Source: DASUCS01 sp036275935
GTDB taxonomy: Bacteria > Actinomycetota > Acidimicrobiia > Acidimicrobiales > JACDCH01
Reading direction: 5' to 3'
Length of the DNA: 24,253 bases
Assembly: GCA_036275935.1 (NCBI GenBank)
Contig: DASUCS010000138.1
Location: 1 to 24,253 of the forward strand
Shown here: one piece after another, positions 7,949-15,783 of the stretch
Position numbering within the stretch: position 1 is the stretch's first letter
Layout of the letters: every line of letters begins with the position of its first letter
Notes under the pieces: model-generated
What the model was told of the DNA's origin: nothing
Databases searched by the model: none
Seen by the model: only the letters and a program-made list of their open reading frames with translations
Translations under genes and position numbers: made by a program

Positions 7949-9111
7949 CACATCACCTTCATCGTCTCGTAGCCGCTCACGAAATTCGCAGGACGGTGCT
8001 CCGGCTCGTCCGGATCGACCAGCCGGATGTCAGGTACTCGGTCGAGCAGCTGCTCGAACAGCACCTGCAACTCCAGTCGGGCGAGCGAGTTGCCCAAGCA
8101 GAAGTGCGATCCGAATCCGAACGCGACGTGCTCGTTCGGCGAACGGGTGATGTCGAACCGGAACGGGTCCGGGAACTGGTCCTCGTCGCGATTCGCGGAC
8201 GGGTACAGCAGGAGCACCTTCTGCCCTTCGCGGATCTGCTGGCCGCGCAGCTCGACATCCTGTGTCGCGGTGCGGGCCATGTTCTTGATGGGTGTGACCC
8301 ACCGCAACATCTCTTCGACCGCGGACGGAAGCAGCGTGCGGTCGTTCAACAGCGCATTCCACTGGTCGCGGTGCGTCATCAGCTGGTACAGCCCGCCGGT
8401 CATCACGTGGCGTGTGGTTTCGTCACCGCCGATCAGGATCAACAGCGTCTCACTCACGAGCGTCGCGTCGTCGAAGCGGTCGCCGTCGACTTCGGCGTGC
8501 ACGAGGATGCTCGTGAGGTCGTCGCGCGGGTTCGCACGGCGGTCGGGGATGACGTCGGCCATGTAGGTCGAGTAACCCTCGAACGCCGCCAGCATCGACG
8601 AGATCTTGTCGGGATCCTCGGACCCGAGCCCGCGCATCAAGTCGTCCGACCACTTCAGCAACGTCGGATGGTCGGACTCGTCGAACCCGAGCGCGTCCCC
8701 GATCATGATCAGCGGCAGCCACGCGGCGACATCGGTCACGAAGTCGCAGTGGCCCTGGTCGATCACGCGGTCGAGCAGACGGTCGACGACGCTGCGCACC
8801 TTCGACTCCTGCGCCCGCACCTTCTGCGGCGTGAAACCCTTGTTCACGAGCTTGCGGCGCTGCCAGTGCACGGGATCGTCCTGCTCGATCATCATCCCCG
8901 TCGGCCCGCTGTCGGGGCGAATGCCGCCGGCACTCGACCACACCGCGGGGTGCTTCGAGATCTCCTTGATGTCGTCGTACTTCGTGATGCCCCAGCAGTC
9001 GCCTGCTGCGTTCCAGTAGACGGGCTCGTTCTCGCGGAGCCACGTCAGCGCGGCGTGAGGATCGCCGCCCCAGAAGTCACCGCTCACGAAGTCGAGATCA
9101 GCCGGACCCAT
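7945..9111 (-). CDS. Cytochrome P450, CYP142/CYP125-like
   Basis: This 388-residue soluble bacterial P450 has the haem-binding loop FGFGSHFCLGNSLARLEL with the thiolate ligand at C338. The ExxR motif is at E267-R270, and the I-helix reads LILIGGDETTRH (GGDETT 228-233). From memory, the GGDETTRH helix, the EEMLRWVTPIKNMAR stretch and the C-terminal RPANFVSGYETM closely resemble mycobacterial CYP142, which oxidises the cholesterol side chain at C26/C27. A sterol or methyl-branched lipid side chain is therefore a reasonable substrate guess, but not proven. The ATG at 9111 has a GGAAGAG-like site upstream. The downstream SDR overlaps its stop. No ferredoxin or reductase gene is in the window. Confidence 0.95.
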   Translation of the reverse strand: MGPADLDFVSGDFWGGDPHAALTWLRENEPVYWNAAGDCWGITKYDDIKEISKHPAVWSSAGGIRPDSGPTGMMIEQDDPVHWQRRKLVNKGFTPQKVRAQESKVRSVVDRLLDRVIDQGHCDFVTDVAAWLPLIMIGDALGFDESDHPTLLKWSDDLMRGLGSEDPDKISSMLAAFEGYSTYMADVIPDRRANPRDDLTSILVHAEVDGDRFDDATLVSETLLILIGGDETTRHVMTGGLYQLMTHRDQWNALLNDRTLLPSAVEEMLRWVTPIKNMARTATQDVELRGQQIREGQKVLLLYPSANRDEDQFPDPFRFDITRSPNEHVAFGFGSHFCLGNSLARLELQVLFEQLLDRVPDIRLVDPDEPEHRPANFVSGYETMKVMW

Positions 9112-9138
9112 CCCGTCACTCTTCCACGGTGACGTCCA

Positions 9139-10152
9139 TCAGTGGGAAGGCGTCTGCGCGGCCTCCAAGAGCCCACGTTCGAACCGGCGAGCGAGGCGAC
9201 CCGCGTCGCCGATGCGCTGCAACTCATCGAGGACGTCCTCGATGAGCTCCATCCTGAGGTCGCGGCCGCGTCCGGCACTGGAAGCGGCCTGGTGCAGTCG
9301 GCGCGTGACTTCGTGCGACCCGCCGGCACCCGCGATCAGGTCAGCCGCCGACAGCAGATCGTCCCGCGTGAGCGGGGCCGCGTAACCCATGTCGTCCGGC
9401 CCGTACCCGCGCAGCCGAAGAGCTTCGGCGCGAGCTGCCGAGCGCACGCCCGCATGGAGCCAGCGCCGGGTCTCGTGCGCGCCGAGGTGACGCCACTCGA
9501 TCGCCTGGCGCACGCCGAAGTGCTCGCGCCGCCACGCGTCTGCGTCCTCGGGCGTGAACCCTTCGTCGCGCCACGCCAATGCCGGCGTCGGCTCGAACCG
9601 AGCCGTGAACCACGGCAACGCCTCGTCGAGCTGCCAGCCCGCGGCGCGCCACATGTCGGATGCCGCGGGCGTGAGCCCCTCTCGCGCGTACGCCAGTGCT
9701 TGGTCGGTCGATGCGCCGAGACGAAGCCAGTCCAGAGCTTGCGGCGCGAGGTGGGGAGCTTGTTCCGCCACCGTGACCAGTTGGGCGTGGCGGCGGTGAT
9801 CGGAGAACAGCGCCTCTTCCGCCAGGGTGATCAGTGCCGAGTCCTCGAGACCGGCGCCGCGCAACCGGGCTGCGGTGGGTGCGTCGAGCTCGAGCGATCG
9901 GAAGAGGAAGGCGTGGTCGGGATCGAAGCCGTGACGGCGCCATGTGGCCGCGGCGTCTGGGTCGAACCCGCGCGCCACCCAGTCGTCAGGGGAGAGTTCC
10001 GATCGGTCGCGGCCATTGGTGAGGTCGATCGGCAGGTCGACTGTGACCGGACGCGCCCGCGTCACTGGCCTCGCGCCATCGGAGTACCTCAGTCCCATGT
10101 ACGCGACGACGATGCTCACGACCAGCACGACGAAGAGCCCGACGACGACCAC
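9139..10152 (-). CDS. Membrane-anchored protein with tandem 13-residue repeats
   Basis: This 337-residue protein is of a family I do not recognise. A single N-terminal hydrophobic helix (about 2-19) is followed by a short linker and tandem 13-residue repeats with the pattern W-x-x-x-G-F-x-P-x-x-A-x-x. Repeat-start residues fall at 58, 71, 84, 97 and 110, and again at 142, 155, 168, 181, 194, 207 and 220, in exact 13-residue steps. One 11-residue step leads to W231. Clear units include WRRHGFDPDHAFL and WRDEGFTPEDADA. The C-terminus (about 300-330) is a charged helix. GTG 10152 is chosen for its AGAAGGG site five bases upstream, because the longer frame would overlap the divergent MOSC gene. 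A scaffold or interaction role is plausible but inferred. Confidence 0.85.
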   Translation of the reverse strand: MVVVGLFVVLVVSIVVAYMGLRYSDGARPVTRARPVTVDLPIDLTNGRDRSELSPDDWVARGFDPDAAATWRRHGFDPDHAFLFRSLELDAPTAARLRGAGLEDSALITLAEEALFSDHRRHAQLVTVAEQAPHLAPQALDWLRLGASTDQALAYAREGLTPAASDMWRAAGWQLDEALPWFTARFEPTPALAWRDEGFTPEDADAWRREHFGVRQAIEWRHLGAHETRRWLHAGVRSAARAEALRLRGYGPDDMGYAAPLTRDDLLSAADLIAGAGGSHEVTRRLHQAASSAGRGRDLRMELIEDVLDELQRIGDAGRLARRFERGLLEAAQTPSH

Positions 10153-10179
10153 TGGATCCCTTCTACCGCACGACGGCAC

Positions 10180-10185
10180 TATTTT
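10180..10185 (+). promoter_or_regulatory. Possible -10 element of a leaderless MOSC transcript
   Basis: TATTTT stands in a locally AT-rich spot and is separated by six bases from the ATG at 10192. That spacing would put transcription start at or next to the start codon. No Shine-Dalgarno is present between the two. No convincing -35 box was seen. Confidence 0.45.
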
Positions 10186-10191
10186 TCGCTC

Positions 10192-11067
10192 ATGGAGATA
10201 CGCGAGGTGTGGCGCTTCCCGGTCAAGTCGATGCTCGGTCAGCACCTCGAACGCGCGAGGGTCACAGCGAGCGGCGTGCTCGGCGATCGCGCGTGGGCCA
10301 TCGTCGACGCGAGCGACGGCAAGGTGGCGAGCGCGAAGAACCCGCGTAAGTGGCGGGCGTTGCTCGCGTGCCGGGCCGAGTTCCTCGACGAGCCGACCGA
10401 CACGGCACCGGCACCCGACGTGCGGATCACGTTCCCCGATGACGTGTCCGTCACGAGCGCGGACGGGGACGTCGACGACCGTCTGTCGGAGTACCTCGGA
10501 AGGCCTGTACGGCTCACGAGCAGCGTGCCCGAGGCGCCCATCTTCGAGGAGACCTGGCCCGACGTCGAGGGCATCGCCCCGACGGACATCATCGACAGCA
10601 CACGCGCGCGTTACGACGAGGGCGAGTCGGTGAGCGATCTGTCACTGGCCATGGCCGCGCCGGGCTCCTTCCTCGACCTCGCCCCGGTCCATCTACTGAC
10701 GACCGCGTCGCTGGCGGAGTTCGGCCGGCTGCAGCCGCAGAGCGAGTTCGCCATCGCCCGCTTCCGGCCCAACTTCGTGATCGACGGCGCCGGCGACGGC
10801 TTTCCCGAGAACGGCTGGGTCGGTGCCGACGTCGAGCTCGGCGCGGCGACCGTCAACATCATGATGCCGACCATGCGGTGCGTGATGACGACGCTCGCGC
10901 AGGGCGAGCTGCCCGAGGATCGCGGCGTGCTGCGTGCGGCGTCGACGCACAACCGCCTCGAGATCACGGGTCTGGGGAAGTGGGCCTGCGTCGGCGCCTA
11001 CGCCGGTGTCGTGACACCGGGTGACGTTGCCGTCGGCGACGCGGTCACCACGGCCGCGCCCGCTTGA
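10192..11067 (+). CDS. MOSC domain-containing protein (MOSC_N plus MOSC)
   Basis: This 291-residue protein has an N-terminal beta-barrel of the MOSC_N type (VWRFPVKSMLGQHLERARVT, then GVLGDRAWAIVD) and a C-terminal MOSC domain. The conserved cysteine of MOSC proteins is at C230 in MPTMRCVMTT, where family members bind the molybdenum cofactor or transfer sulfur. The FRPNFVIDG and ELGAATVNIMMPTMRC segments match the YcbX/mARC-like group, whose studied members reduce N-hydroxylated compounds. No C-terminal ferredoxin domain is fused, so an electron donor must come from elsewhere. The gene diverges from the repeat protein across 39 bases and converges on the PhyH gene with six bases between stops. 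Confidence 0.92.
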   Translation: MEIREVWRFPVKSMLGQHLERARVTASGVLGDRAWAIVDASDGKVASAKNPRKWRALLACRAEFLDEPTDTAPAPDVRITFPDDVSVTSADGDVDDRLSEYLGRPVRLTSSVPEAPIFEETWPDVEGIAPTDIIDSTRARYDEGESVSDLSLAMAAPGSFLDLAPVHLLTTASLAEFGRLQPQSEFAIARFRPNFVIDGAGDGFPENGWVGADVELGAATVNIMMPTMRCVMTTLAQGELPEDRGVLRAASTHNRLEITGLGKWACVGAYAGVVTPGDVAVGDAVTTAAPA

Positions 11068-11073
11068 GCGCTT

Positions 11074-12294
11074 CTAACGACGAACTGCTGGCTGCGAGAC
11101 GGTCGTCGGCGCGCCTTCGCGGATGCGCTTGATCTTGCGCTCGCCGGGATCGCCGCCGGCTTGCTCCGGAAGGCTGAAGTCCGTGTAGAGAACCCGCCGC
11201 TCGCGCGCGACGGGCGGCTGGCTCATGTGCAGCGTGCAACTCAGATGGATCGTCACGTCGCCCGTGCGGGTGGGGAGGTCGACCTGCGGGAGGTCGAGGT
11301 TGCGACGCACGAACGCGGGTTGGATGAGGGCGCGGTGCGATCCCGCAACGACCCGCAGCTGTCCCGATTCTGCGTCTGCACCTGTGACGGAGATCCCGAC
11401 GGTCATCGAGCAGCATCGGTACGAGTGGCTGCCGAGACTGCAGTCCTTGTGCCACGGCACGTCGGAGATACCCTCGACGACGCCGAGCGGCTTCACGAGC
11501 GCCTCGACGATGTTCGAGTTCCCGCCCGGCTTGCGCAGCCGGTGACCATCCGAGGTCATGGTGGCGAGGCGCTGCAAGCGATCGTCTGCCAACAACGCGC
11601 TCGTCGTGGGTGACGCCGTGTGGAAGTACTGCATGCGCACGATGCGTTGCGTGCCGTCCTGCGTCGTCGCCCACCAGGACCGGTTGTCGCCGGGCGCGTA
11701 CTGCGGCATGGCGGCGTCCATCTCCTCCGACACCGCTCGCATCTCGTCCTCGCTGAACACGTTCTCGAGATGCAGGAATCCTGCTTCACCGAGGAACGAG
11801 CCCATCTCGTCGAGGTCGTCGTCGACACGAAACGCACGCGTGAGATCGAGCGGATCTCCGTCGCGGTCGACGAAGGTGATCGCGCCGGACGTGTGGACGG
11901 GGCGGCCGTCCAGCACAGACCGCAACACGACCCACCAGTCGAGGAAGTCCTCCAGCCGACCGCGGGGCATGTCGAGGTCGCCGCCGGTGAAGAACCCCAT
12001 CGGCGTACGCAGGTCATTGACGAGGTCATCGAGCTCTTCACGGTCGAGGCGCACGGTCGCGGCGGCCGTTGCGTCGCCGTCCACGACGGTGAACTCGTGG
12101 CCGTCGAAGGCGATCGTCCACGCCTCCCCGTCGACGTCGAACGCGAAGGGCCGAAGGCCGAGCTCGGTCGCGCCCGGGGTGGCCAAAGCGGCGTGTTCCC
12201 GCAGGCGATCGGGCAGCTCGCCACCGAAGAAGGCGGAGGGGTGAACCGACCGGACATCGTTGGCAGTTCGCGTGCGCACATCGACCGAGATCAT
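11074..12294 (-). CDS. Phytanoyl-CoA dioxygenase family protein with SCP2-like N-terminus
   Basis: This 406-residue protein appears to have two domains. The C-terminal half (about 165-385) is a PhyH-type Fe(II)/2-oxoglutarate dioxygenase. The iron ligands are probably H282 and D284 in VPWHKDCSLGSH and H356 in HLSCTLHMS, with an Arg-rich segment (ARERR, 363-367) where the 2-oxoglutarate-binding Arg is expected. The N-terminal part (about 45-130) reads as a sterol-carrier (SCP2)-like domain: FDVDGEAWTIAFDGHEF, then ATVRLDREELDDLV and a GGDLDMPRGRLEDF stretch. Such a fusion would present a lipid or CoA-ester substrate to the dioxygenase. The SCP2 call is by pattern only. The ATG at 12294 is followed by a usual start. 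No clear Shine-Dalgarno precedes it, and TACGCT ends ten bases upstream. Confidence 0.88.
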   Translation of the reverse strand: MISVDVRTRTANDVRSVHPSAFFGGELPDRLREHAALATPGATELGLRPFAFDVDGEAWTIAFDGHEFTVVDGDATAAATVRLDREELDDLVNDLRTPMGFFTGGDLDMPRGRLEDFLDWWVVLRSVLDGRPVHTSGAITFVDRDGDPLDLTRAFRVDDDLDEMGSFLGEAGFLHLENVFSEDEMRAVSEEMDAAMPQYAPGDNRSWWATTQDGTQRIVRMQYFHTASPTTSALLADDRLQRLATMTSDGHRLRKPGGNSNIVEALVKPLGVVEGISDVPWHKDCSLGSHSYRCCSMTVGISVTGADAESGQLRVVAGSHRALIQPAFVRRNLDLPQVDLPTRTGDVTIHLSCTLHMSQPPVARERRVLYTDFSLPEQAGGDPGERKIKRIREGAPTTVSQPAVRR

Positions 12295-12332
12295 GCGAGG
12301 CTGCAGCGTAGAGCGATCGGGAGGGACGGGAC

Positions 12333-13199
12333 ATGGCCGTCGTGTTGATCACGGGCTGCAGCAGCGGGATCGGTCTGGAAGCAGCGCTCGCGTTCGCTCG
12401 CCGGGGCGACACGGTGTACGCCTCCATGCGGAACACTGGCAAGGCGGGCACCTTGCACGAACGGGCCTCGAAGGAGGGGCTCACGGTCGACGTCGTGCCG
12501 CTGGACGTGCTCGACGATCAGTCGGTCGCAGACGCCGTCGCATCGATCGAACGTACGCATGGTGCCATCGACGTCGTGGTGAACAATGCCGGAGTCGGGT
12601 TCAGCGGTTCCGTCGAGACGATCGACATCGACAAGGCGCGTTCGGTGGTCGACACCAACTTCTGGGGCGCCGTGCGCGTCATCCGTGCCGCGCTTCCGAA
12701 GATGCGCGAGCGCGGGTCTGGTGTGATCGTGAACGTCACGTCCGTGGCCGGGCGGGTGCGCGGGACGCCGTACCAAGCGTTCTACAGCGCGAGCAAGCAT
12801 GGACTCGGTGCGCTCAGCGAAGGCCTGCAGTTCGAGGTCGCGCCGTTCGGCATCCGCGTCGCGTGCATCGAACCGGGCTTCTTCACCACCGAGATCTTCA
12901 ACAACGGTGACATCGGCCAAGTGGACTCGACCGGGCCGTACGGTGCGGATCATGCGTGGCTCGACGAGTTCTACTTGAAGAGCGGTCAGGCCGCCGGCGG
13001 TGATCCCGCCGTCGTCGCCGACGCGATCGTGCGCGCCGCCAACGATCCGAACACGCCGCTGCACAACCTCGTCGGCGATGATGCCGCGCTGTTCGTCGAC
13101 CTCGGCGTGCAAGCAGAGACGTTCGAGAATTGGGTGCCGGTGGCGACCCAGATCGTCGAGAGTGCCGCCGGGCCACGCCCGGTCACGCCGAAGGTCTGA
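12333..13199 (+). CDS. SDR family oxidoreductase (17beta-HSD/retinol dehydrogenase-like)
   Basis: This 288-residue classical short-chain dehydrogenase has the NADP(H) motif TGCSSGIG at 7-14, NNAG at 84-87, the catalytic serine in NVTSVAG near 137, and Tyr-Lys in YSASKHG at 151 and 155. The TGCSSGIG form, the PYQAFYSASKHGL stretch and ACIEPGFFTTEI resemble 17beta-hydroxysteroid or retinol dehydrogenase-like SDRs, so a bulky lipid alcohol is a fair guess. The ATG at 12333 has GGGAGG about seven bases upstream. It diverges from the PhyH gene across 38 bases. The next gene begins eight bases after its stop, so they may be co-transcribed. Confidence 0.93.
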   Translation: MAVVLITGCSSGIGLEAALAFARRGDTVYASMRNTGKAGTLHERASKEGLTVDVVPLDVLDDQSVADAVASIERTHGAIDVVVNNAGVGFSGSVETIDIDKARSVVDTNFWGAVRVIRAALPKMRERGSGVIVNVTSVAGRVRGTPYQAFYSASKHGLGALSEGLQFEVAPFGIRVACIEPGFFTTEIFNNGDIGQVDSTGPYGADHAWLDEFYLKSGQAAGGDPAVVADAIVRAANDPNTPLHNLVGDDAALFVDLGVQAETFENWVPVATQIVESAAGPRPVTPKV

Positions 13200-13207
13200 C
13201 TGACCGC

Positions 13208-13684
13208 GTGGCTGTCCCCGGCGTGTACCTCGCGGGGCCGTCGGGGTTCACGGAGCCGGGACGGCGCTGGCACGCCGACGTGCTGCGACCGGCTGTCGAG
13301 AACGCCGGCTTCGACGCGCTGGATCCGTGGGAGGTCGGTGCCGACCTGTTCGACGCCGCGCTGGCGATGGCCGACGGACCCGACCGGATGGTTGCGCTCG
13401 CACACGCCAACCGAGAGGCGGCGCGCCGCAACGTCGAGCTGATTCGCCGCGCCGCGGTGGTGCTCGCCCTGCTCGACGGCATCGATGTCGACAGTGGCAC
13501 GGCAGCGGAGATCGGTTACGCCGCGGCGCTCGGTACGCCGGTCGTCGGACTGCGAACGGACACTCGCCTGTGCGGCGACAATGCCGCGGCAAGGGTCAAC
13601 CTCCAAGTCGAGTTCTTCCTCGCGTCGGTGTGCACTGACGTCGACGCGGCAATCGCCGAGCTCCGTCGGCTCGCCTCGACGTGA
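13208..13684 (+). CDS. Nucleoside 2-deoxyribosyltransferase-like protein
   Basis: This 158-residue Rossmann-like protein has the glycosyl-transfer signatures of the nucleoside 2-deoxyribosyltransferase family. These are an N-terminal VYLAGPSGF and the acidic active-site stretch GIDVDSGTAAEIG at 91-103, with E101 the likely nucleophile position. Family members swap or hydrolyse bases on deoxynucleosides, and some act on nucleoside monophosphates. GTG 13208 is taken as the start, but no good ribosome-binding site is next to it. The gene lies eight bases after the SDR stop, and its own stop overlaps the next gene's GTG (GTGA). That couples it to a P-loop kinase, consistent with nucleotide salvage or modification. 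Confidence 0.88.
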   Translation: MAVPGVYLAGPSGFTEPGRRWHADVLRPAVENAGFDALDPWEVGADLFDAALAMADGPDRMVALAHANREAARRNVELIRRAAVVLALLDGIDVDSGTAAEIGYAAALGTPVVGLRTDTRLCGDNAAARVNLQVEFFLASVCTDVDAAIAELRRLAST

Positions 13685-14223
13685 TCGACGCGCAGCCTGT
13701 GGTGCTCGTCACCGGGATCTCTGCGTCTGGCAAGTCGACAGTCGCCGAGCTGTTGGCGCAACGCTTCGAGCGTGGAGTGCACGTGAAGGGTGACGTGTTC
13801 CGCCGGATGGTCGTGAGCGGCCGTGCCGAGATGAGCGCGTCGCCATCTGCGGACGGTTGGGACCAATTGCGTCTGCGCTACCGCCTCGGCGCGGCAACTG
13901 CGGACGCGTACCACGCCGCCGGGTTCTCGGTCGTGGTGCAGGACGTTGTCGTCGGCCAGGTGCTCGACGAGTACGTCGCGGCGATCCGATCGCGGCCGCG
14001 GTTCGTCGTCGTCCTCGCGCCCCGTCCGGACGTCGTCGAGGCGCGCGAAGCCGGTCGCGCCAAGGTCGCGTATCGCGACGGTGCACCGACCGTCGACGCG
14101 CTCGATCACGCGCTGCGGCACGAGACGCCGCGGCTCGGCTTGTGGCTCGACTCGTCGGACCAGCGGCCGGACGAGACCGTCGAGGAGATCATCGAACGCG
14201 CCGACGAGGCCCGCGTGGAGTGA
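13681..14223 (+). CDS. Small P-loop kinase (AAA_33/chloramphenicol phosphotransferase-like)
   Basis: This 180-residue P-loop protein has the Walker A motif GISASGKST at 12-20 (K18). It is followed by VHVKGDVFRRMVVSG, where D38 and R41 match the substrate-binding Asp-x-x-Arg of zeta-toxin/CPT-like small-molecule kinases. A Walker-B-like RFVVVLAPRPDVVEAR is in the second half. No toxin-antitoxin partner is visible, so a metabolic kinase is more likely than a zeta toxin. The GTG start overlaps the stop of the deoxyribosyltransferase-like gene. The pair may work on one nucleoside or nucleotide substrate, but this is inferred from coupling alone. Confidence 0.87.
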   Translation: MIDAQPVVLVTGISASGKSTVAELLAQRFERGVHVKGDVFRRMVVSGRAEMSASPSADGWDQLRLRYRLGAATADAYHAAGFSVVVQDVVVGQVLDEYVAAIRSRPRFVVVLAPRPDVVEAREAGRAKVAYRDGAPTVDALDHALRHETPRLGLWLDSSDQRPDETVEEIIERADEARVE

Positions 14224-14236
14224 GGCGCAGCGGGGG

Positions 14237-15004
14237 TCAGGCGCGCGTCCACAGCGCGGTGGACGTGTAGCGGCGAAGGCCGAGCGAGAACACCGACCAC
14301 GCCATGGCCGCGAACCCCGCGGCGACCCCGCCGAGCACGAGCGCATCTCTGAGGTTGAAGTCCTCGATCAAGTTCGCAGGCACGGCCGCGACGAAGGCGG
14401 CGGGCACGGCCGTGTAGAGCATCACCTTGGTCACGCCGGCGAAGATGTCCACCGGGTACGACGCCAAGAGGATGATGGCGTGGAACCCGAGCTCTCCGGC
14501 TTCGCTGCGCCGCAGGAAGAACGTGAGCGAGCCGACCGTGATGAGGAACCCGGCGAGCACGGCGGCACCGGCGAGAGAACCGCATACGTAGATCAGCGTG
14601 CGTTCGACCGACGGTGAGCCGGAGAGCGCGAACAGCCCGAACCCGAACACGAGGTCGCCGAGGTTCACCGCATCGATCCGACGCACGAGCAGGTAGGGGA
14701 GCGGGGGCACCGGGAGCGCGAGCGCGGCATCGATGCCACCGTTCATCGCGAGCTCACCGACGCGGCGGGCGTTCGACAGCACCCCGAGGACGATGCCGCC
14801 CGCGGTCGTGAGACAAGCGAAGAGCAGCAGGACTCGGGACTGGTCCCAGCCGCGCAGCGTGCCGACCCGGTTGAAGAACAAGGCCCAGAAGATCACCCAC
14901 ACGATGTCGTTCAACGCCATCGCCGCGAGCTGCGACCAGAACGCTCCAGGATTCGCGCGCGCCTCGGAGGCCGCGGCGCGCATCGTCGCGGTGACCGCCC
15001 TCAC
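14237..15004 (-). CDS. ABC-2 type exporter permease (COG3694-like)
   Basis: This 255-residue integral membrane protein has about six hydrophobic helices. Features include FWSQLAAMALNDIVWVIFWA in the first helix and the family-typical LASYPVDIFAGVTKVMLY followed by PAAFVAAVPANLI near the C-terminus. These fit the COG3694 permease partner of COG4586 ATPases, a group KEGG labels as viologen-exporter-like. The true substrate is unknown. GTG 15004 overlaps the upstream permease stop (GTGA), so the longer upstream frame is a shadow of that gene. It is the last gene of a three-gene exporter operon and converges on the kinase gene with a 13-base gap. Confidence 0.9.
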   Translation of the reverse strand: MRAVTATMRAAASEARANPGAFWSQLAAMALNDIVWVIFWALFFNRVGTLRGWDQSRVLLLFACLTTAGGIVLGVLSNARRVGELAMNGGIDAALALPVPPLPYLLVRRIDAVNLGDLVFGFGLFALSGSPSVERTLIYVCGSLAGAAVLAGFLITVGSLTFFLRRSEAGELGFHAIILLASYPVDIFAGVTKVMLYTAVPAAFVAAVPANLIEDFNLRDALVLGGVAAGFAAMAWSVFSLGLRRYTSTALWTRA

Positions 15005-15783
15005 CCGCCGACCACCTGCAACCGACGCTCGCCGGCGTTGAACACGGCACGAGCCGCCCACCACATGACCCCGAGCCACCAGAGCTGCACGAGTAACAGT
15101 TGTGGTTCGACGTGCCCCGACGCCAGCCGCGCCGGCACGTAGGCCATCGCTGCGAACGGCAGCCACGCCGCGACCGTGTGCAACCAACTCGGCATCACCT
15201 GCAGCGGGAGCAGCATCCCGCCGAGGACGAACACGAGCTTGTGGTACAGGAACCACATCGAGCGGGCGTCACGCAGCCAGAATGCGATGCCGGCGAAGGC
15301 GTGCTGCGCGATCAGGTTGCAGAAGACCGCGAGCACAACTGCCGGTGCCGCCAACGCGAGCGCGGTCGCGTCGGGTGGCGCGCCCGCGGTGGTCGTCGCA
15401 AGTACCGCTCCGATGGCGACGCACACGCCGAGGCGAGGAAGGCACCGTCCGAGCTCCGTGCACACCCGTACGCCGAGCACGGGCGCGGGCCGGAGGAGCT
15501 CCGCCGCGACTGCACCACTTGCGATGTCGTCTCCGATCACCTCGATGAGTCGTGTGTTCAGCGCGATCGTCACCGCCTCCGCGGCGACGACGTACCACGT
15601 CAGCTGTAGACCCGAGTAGCCGGCGACGGTGCCGCCGTTGACCTCTGTCGCGGCGCGCCACAGCGCGGCGAGCACCGACGCCACGACGACGTAGAAGCCC
15701 GCCGCGAACAGCAGTTGCCCACGATCGCGCGCGACCCGCCGAGCGGCAGAGCTGACGGAGACCCACGGCCAGCGTGCGTTCAT
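15001..15783 (-). CDS. ABC-2 type exporter permease (COG4587-like)
   Basis: This 260-residue membrane protein has about six helices. The GLQLTWYVVAAEAVTIALNT segment, followed by IASGAVAAELLRPAP, is typical of the COG4587 permease family. The pair of unequal permeases forms the membrane channel served by the ATPase encoded just upstream. The ATG at 15783-15781 overlaps the ATPase stop as ATGA. The downstream permease starts on its stop as GTGA, giving a fully coupled trio. Confidence 0.9.
   Translation of the reverse strand: MNARWPWVSVSSAARRVARDRGQLLFAAGFYVVVASVLAALWRAATEVNGGTVAGYSGLQLTWYVVAAEAVTIALNTRLIEVIGDDIASGAVAAELLRPAPVLGVRVCTELGRCLPRLGVCVAIGAVLATTTAGAPPDATALALAAPAVVLAVFCNLIAQHAFAGIAFWLRDARSMWFLYHKLVFVLGGMLLPLQVMPSWLHTVAAWLPFAAMAYVPARLASGHVEPQLLLVQLWWLGVMWWAARAVFNAGERRLQVVGG

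Noticed and set aside
9142..10191. Long upstream extension of the MOSC open frame
   Set aside because: It runs antisense to the 13-residue repeat protein. MOSC homology begins at the ATG at 10192.
13681..14223. Zeta-type toxin of a toxin-antitoxin pair
   Set aside because: There is no small antitoxin gene beside it, and the coupled partner is a deoxyribosyltransferase-like enzyme, which favours a metabolic kinase.
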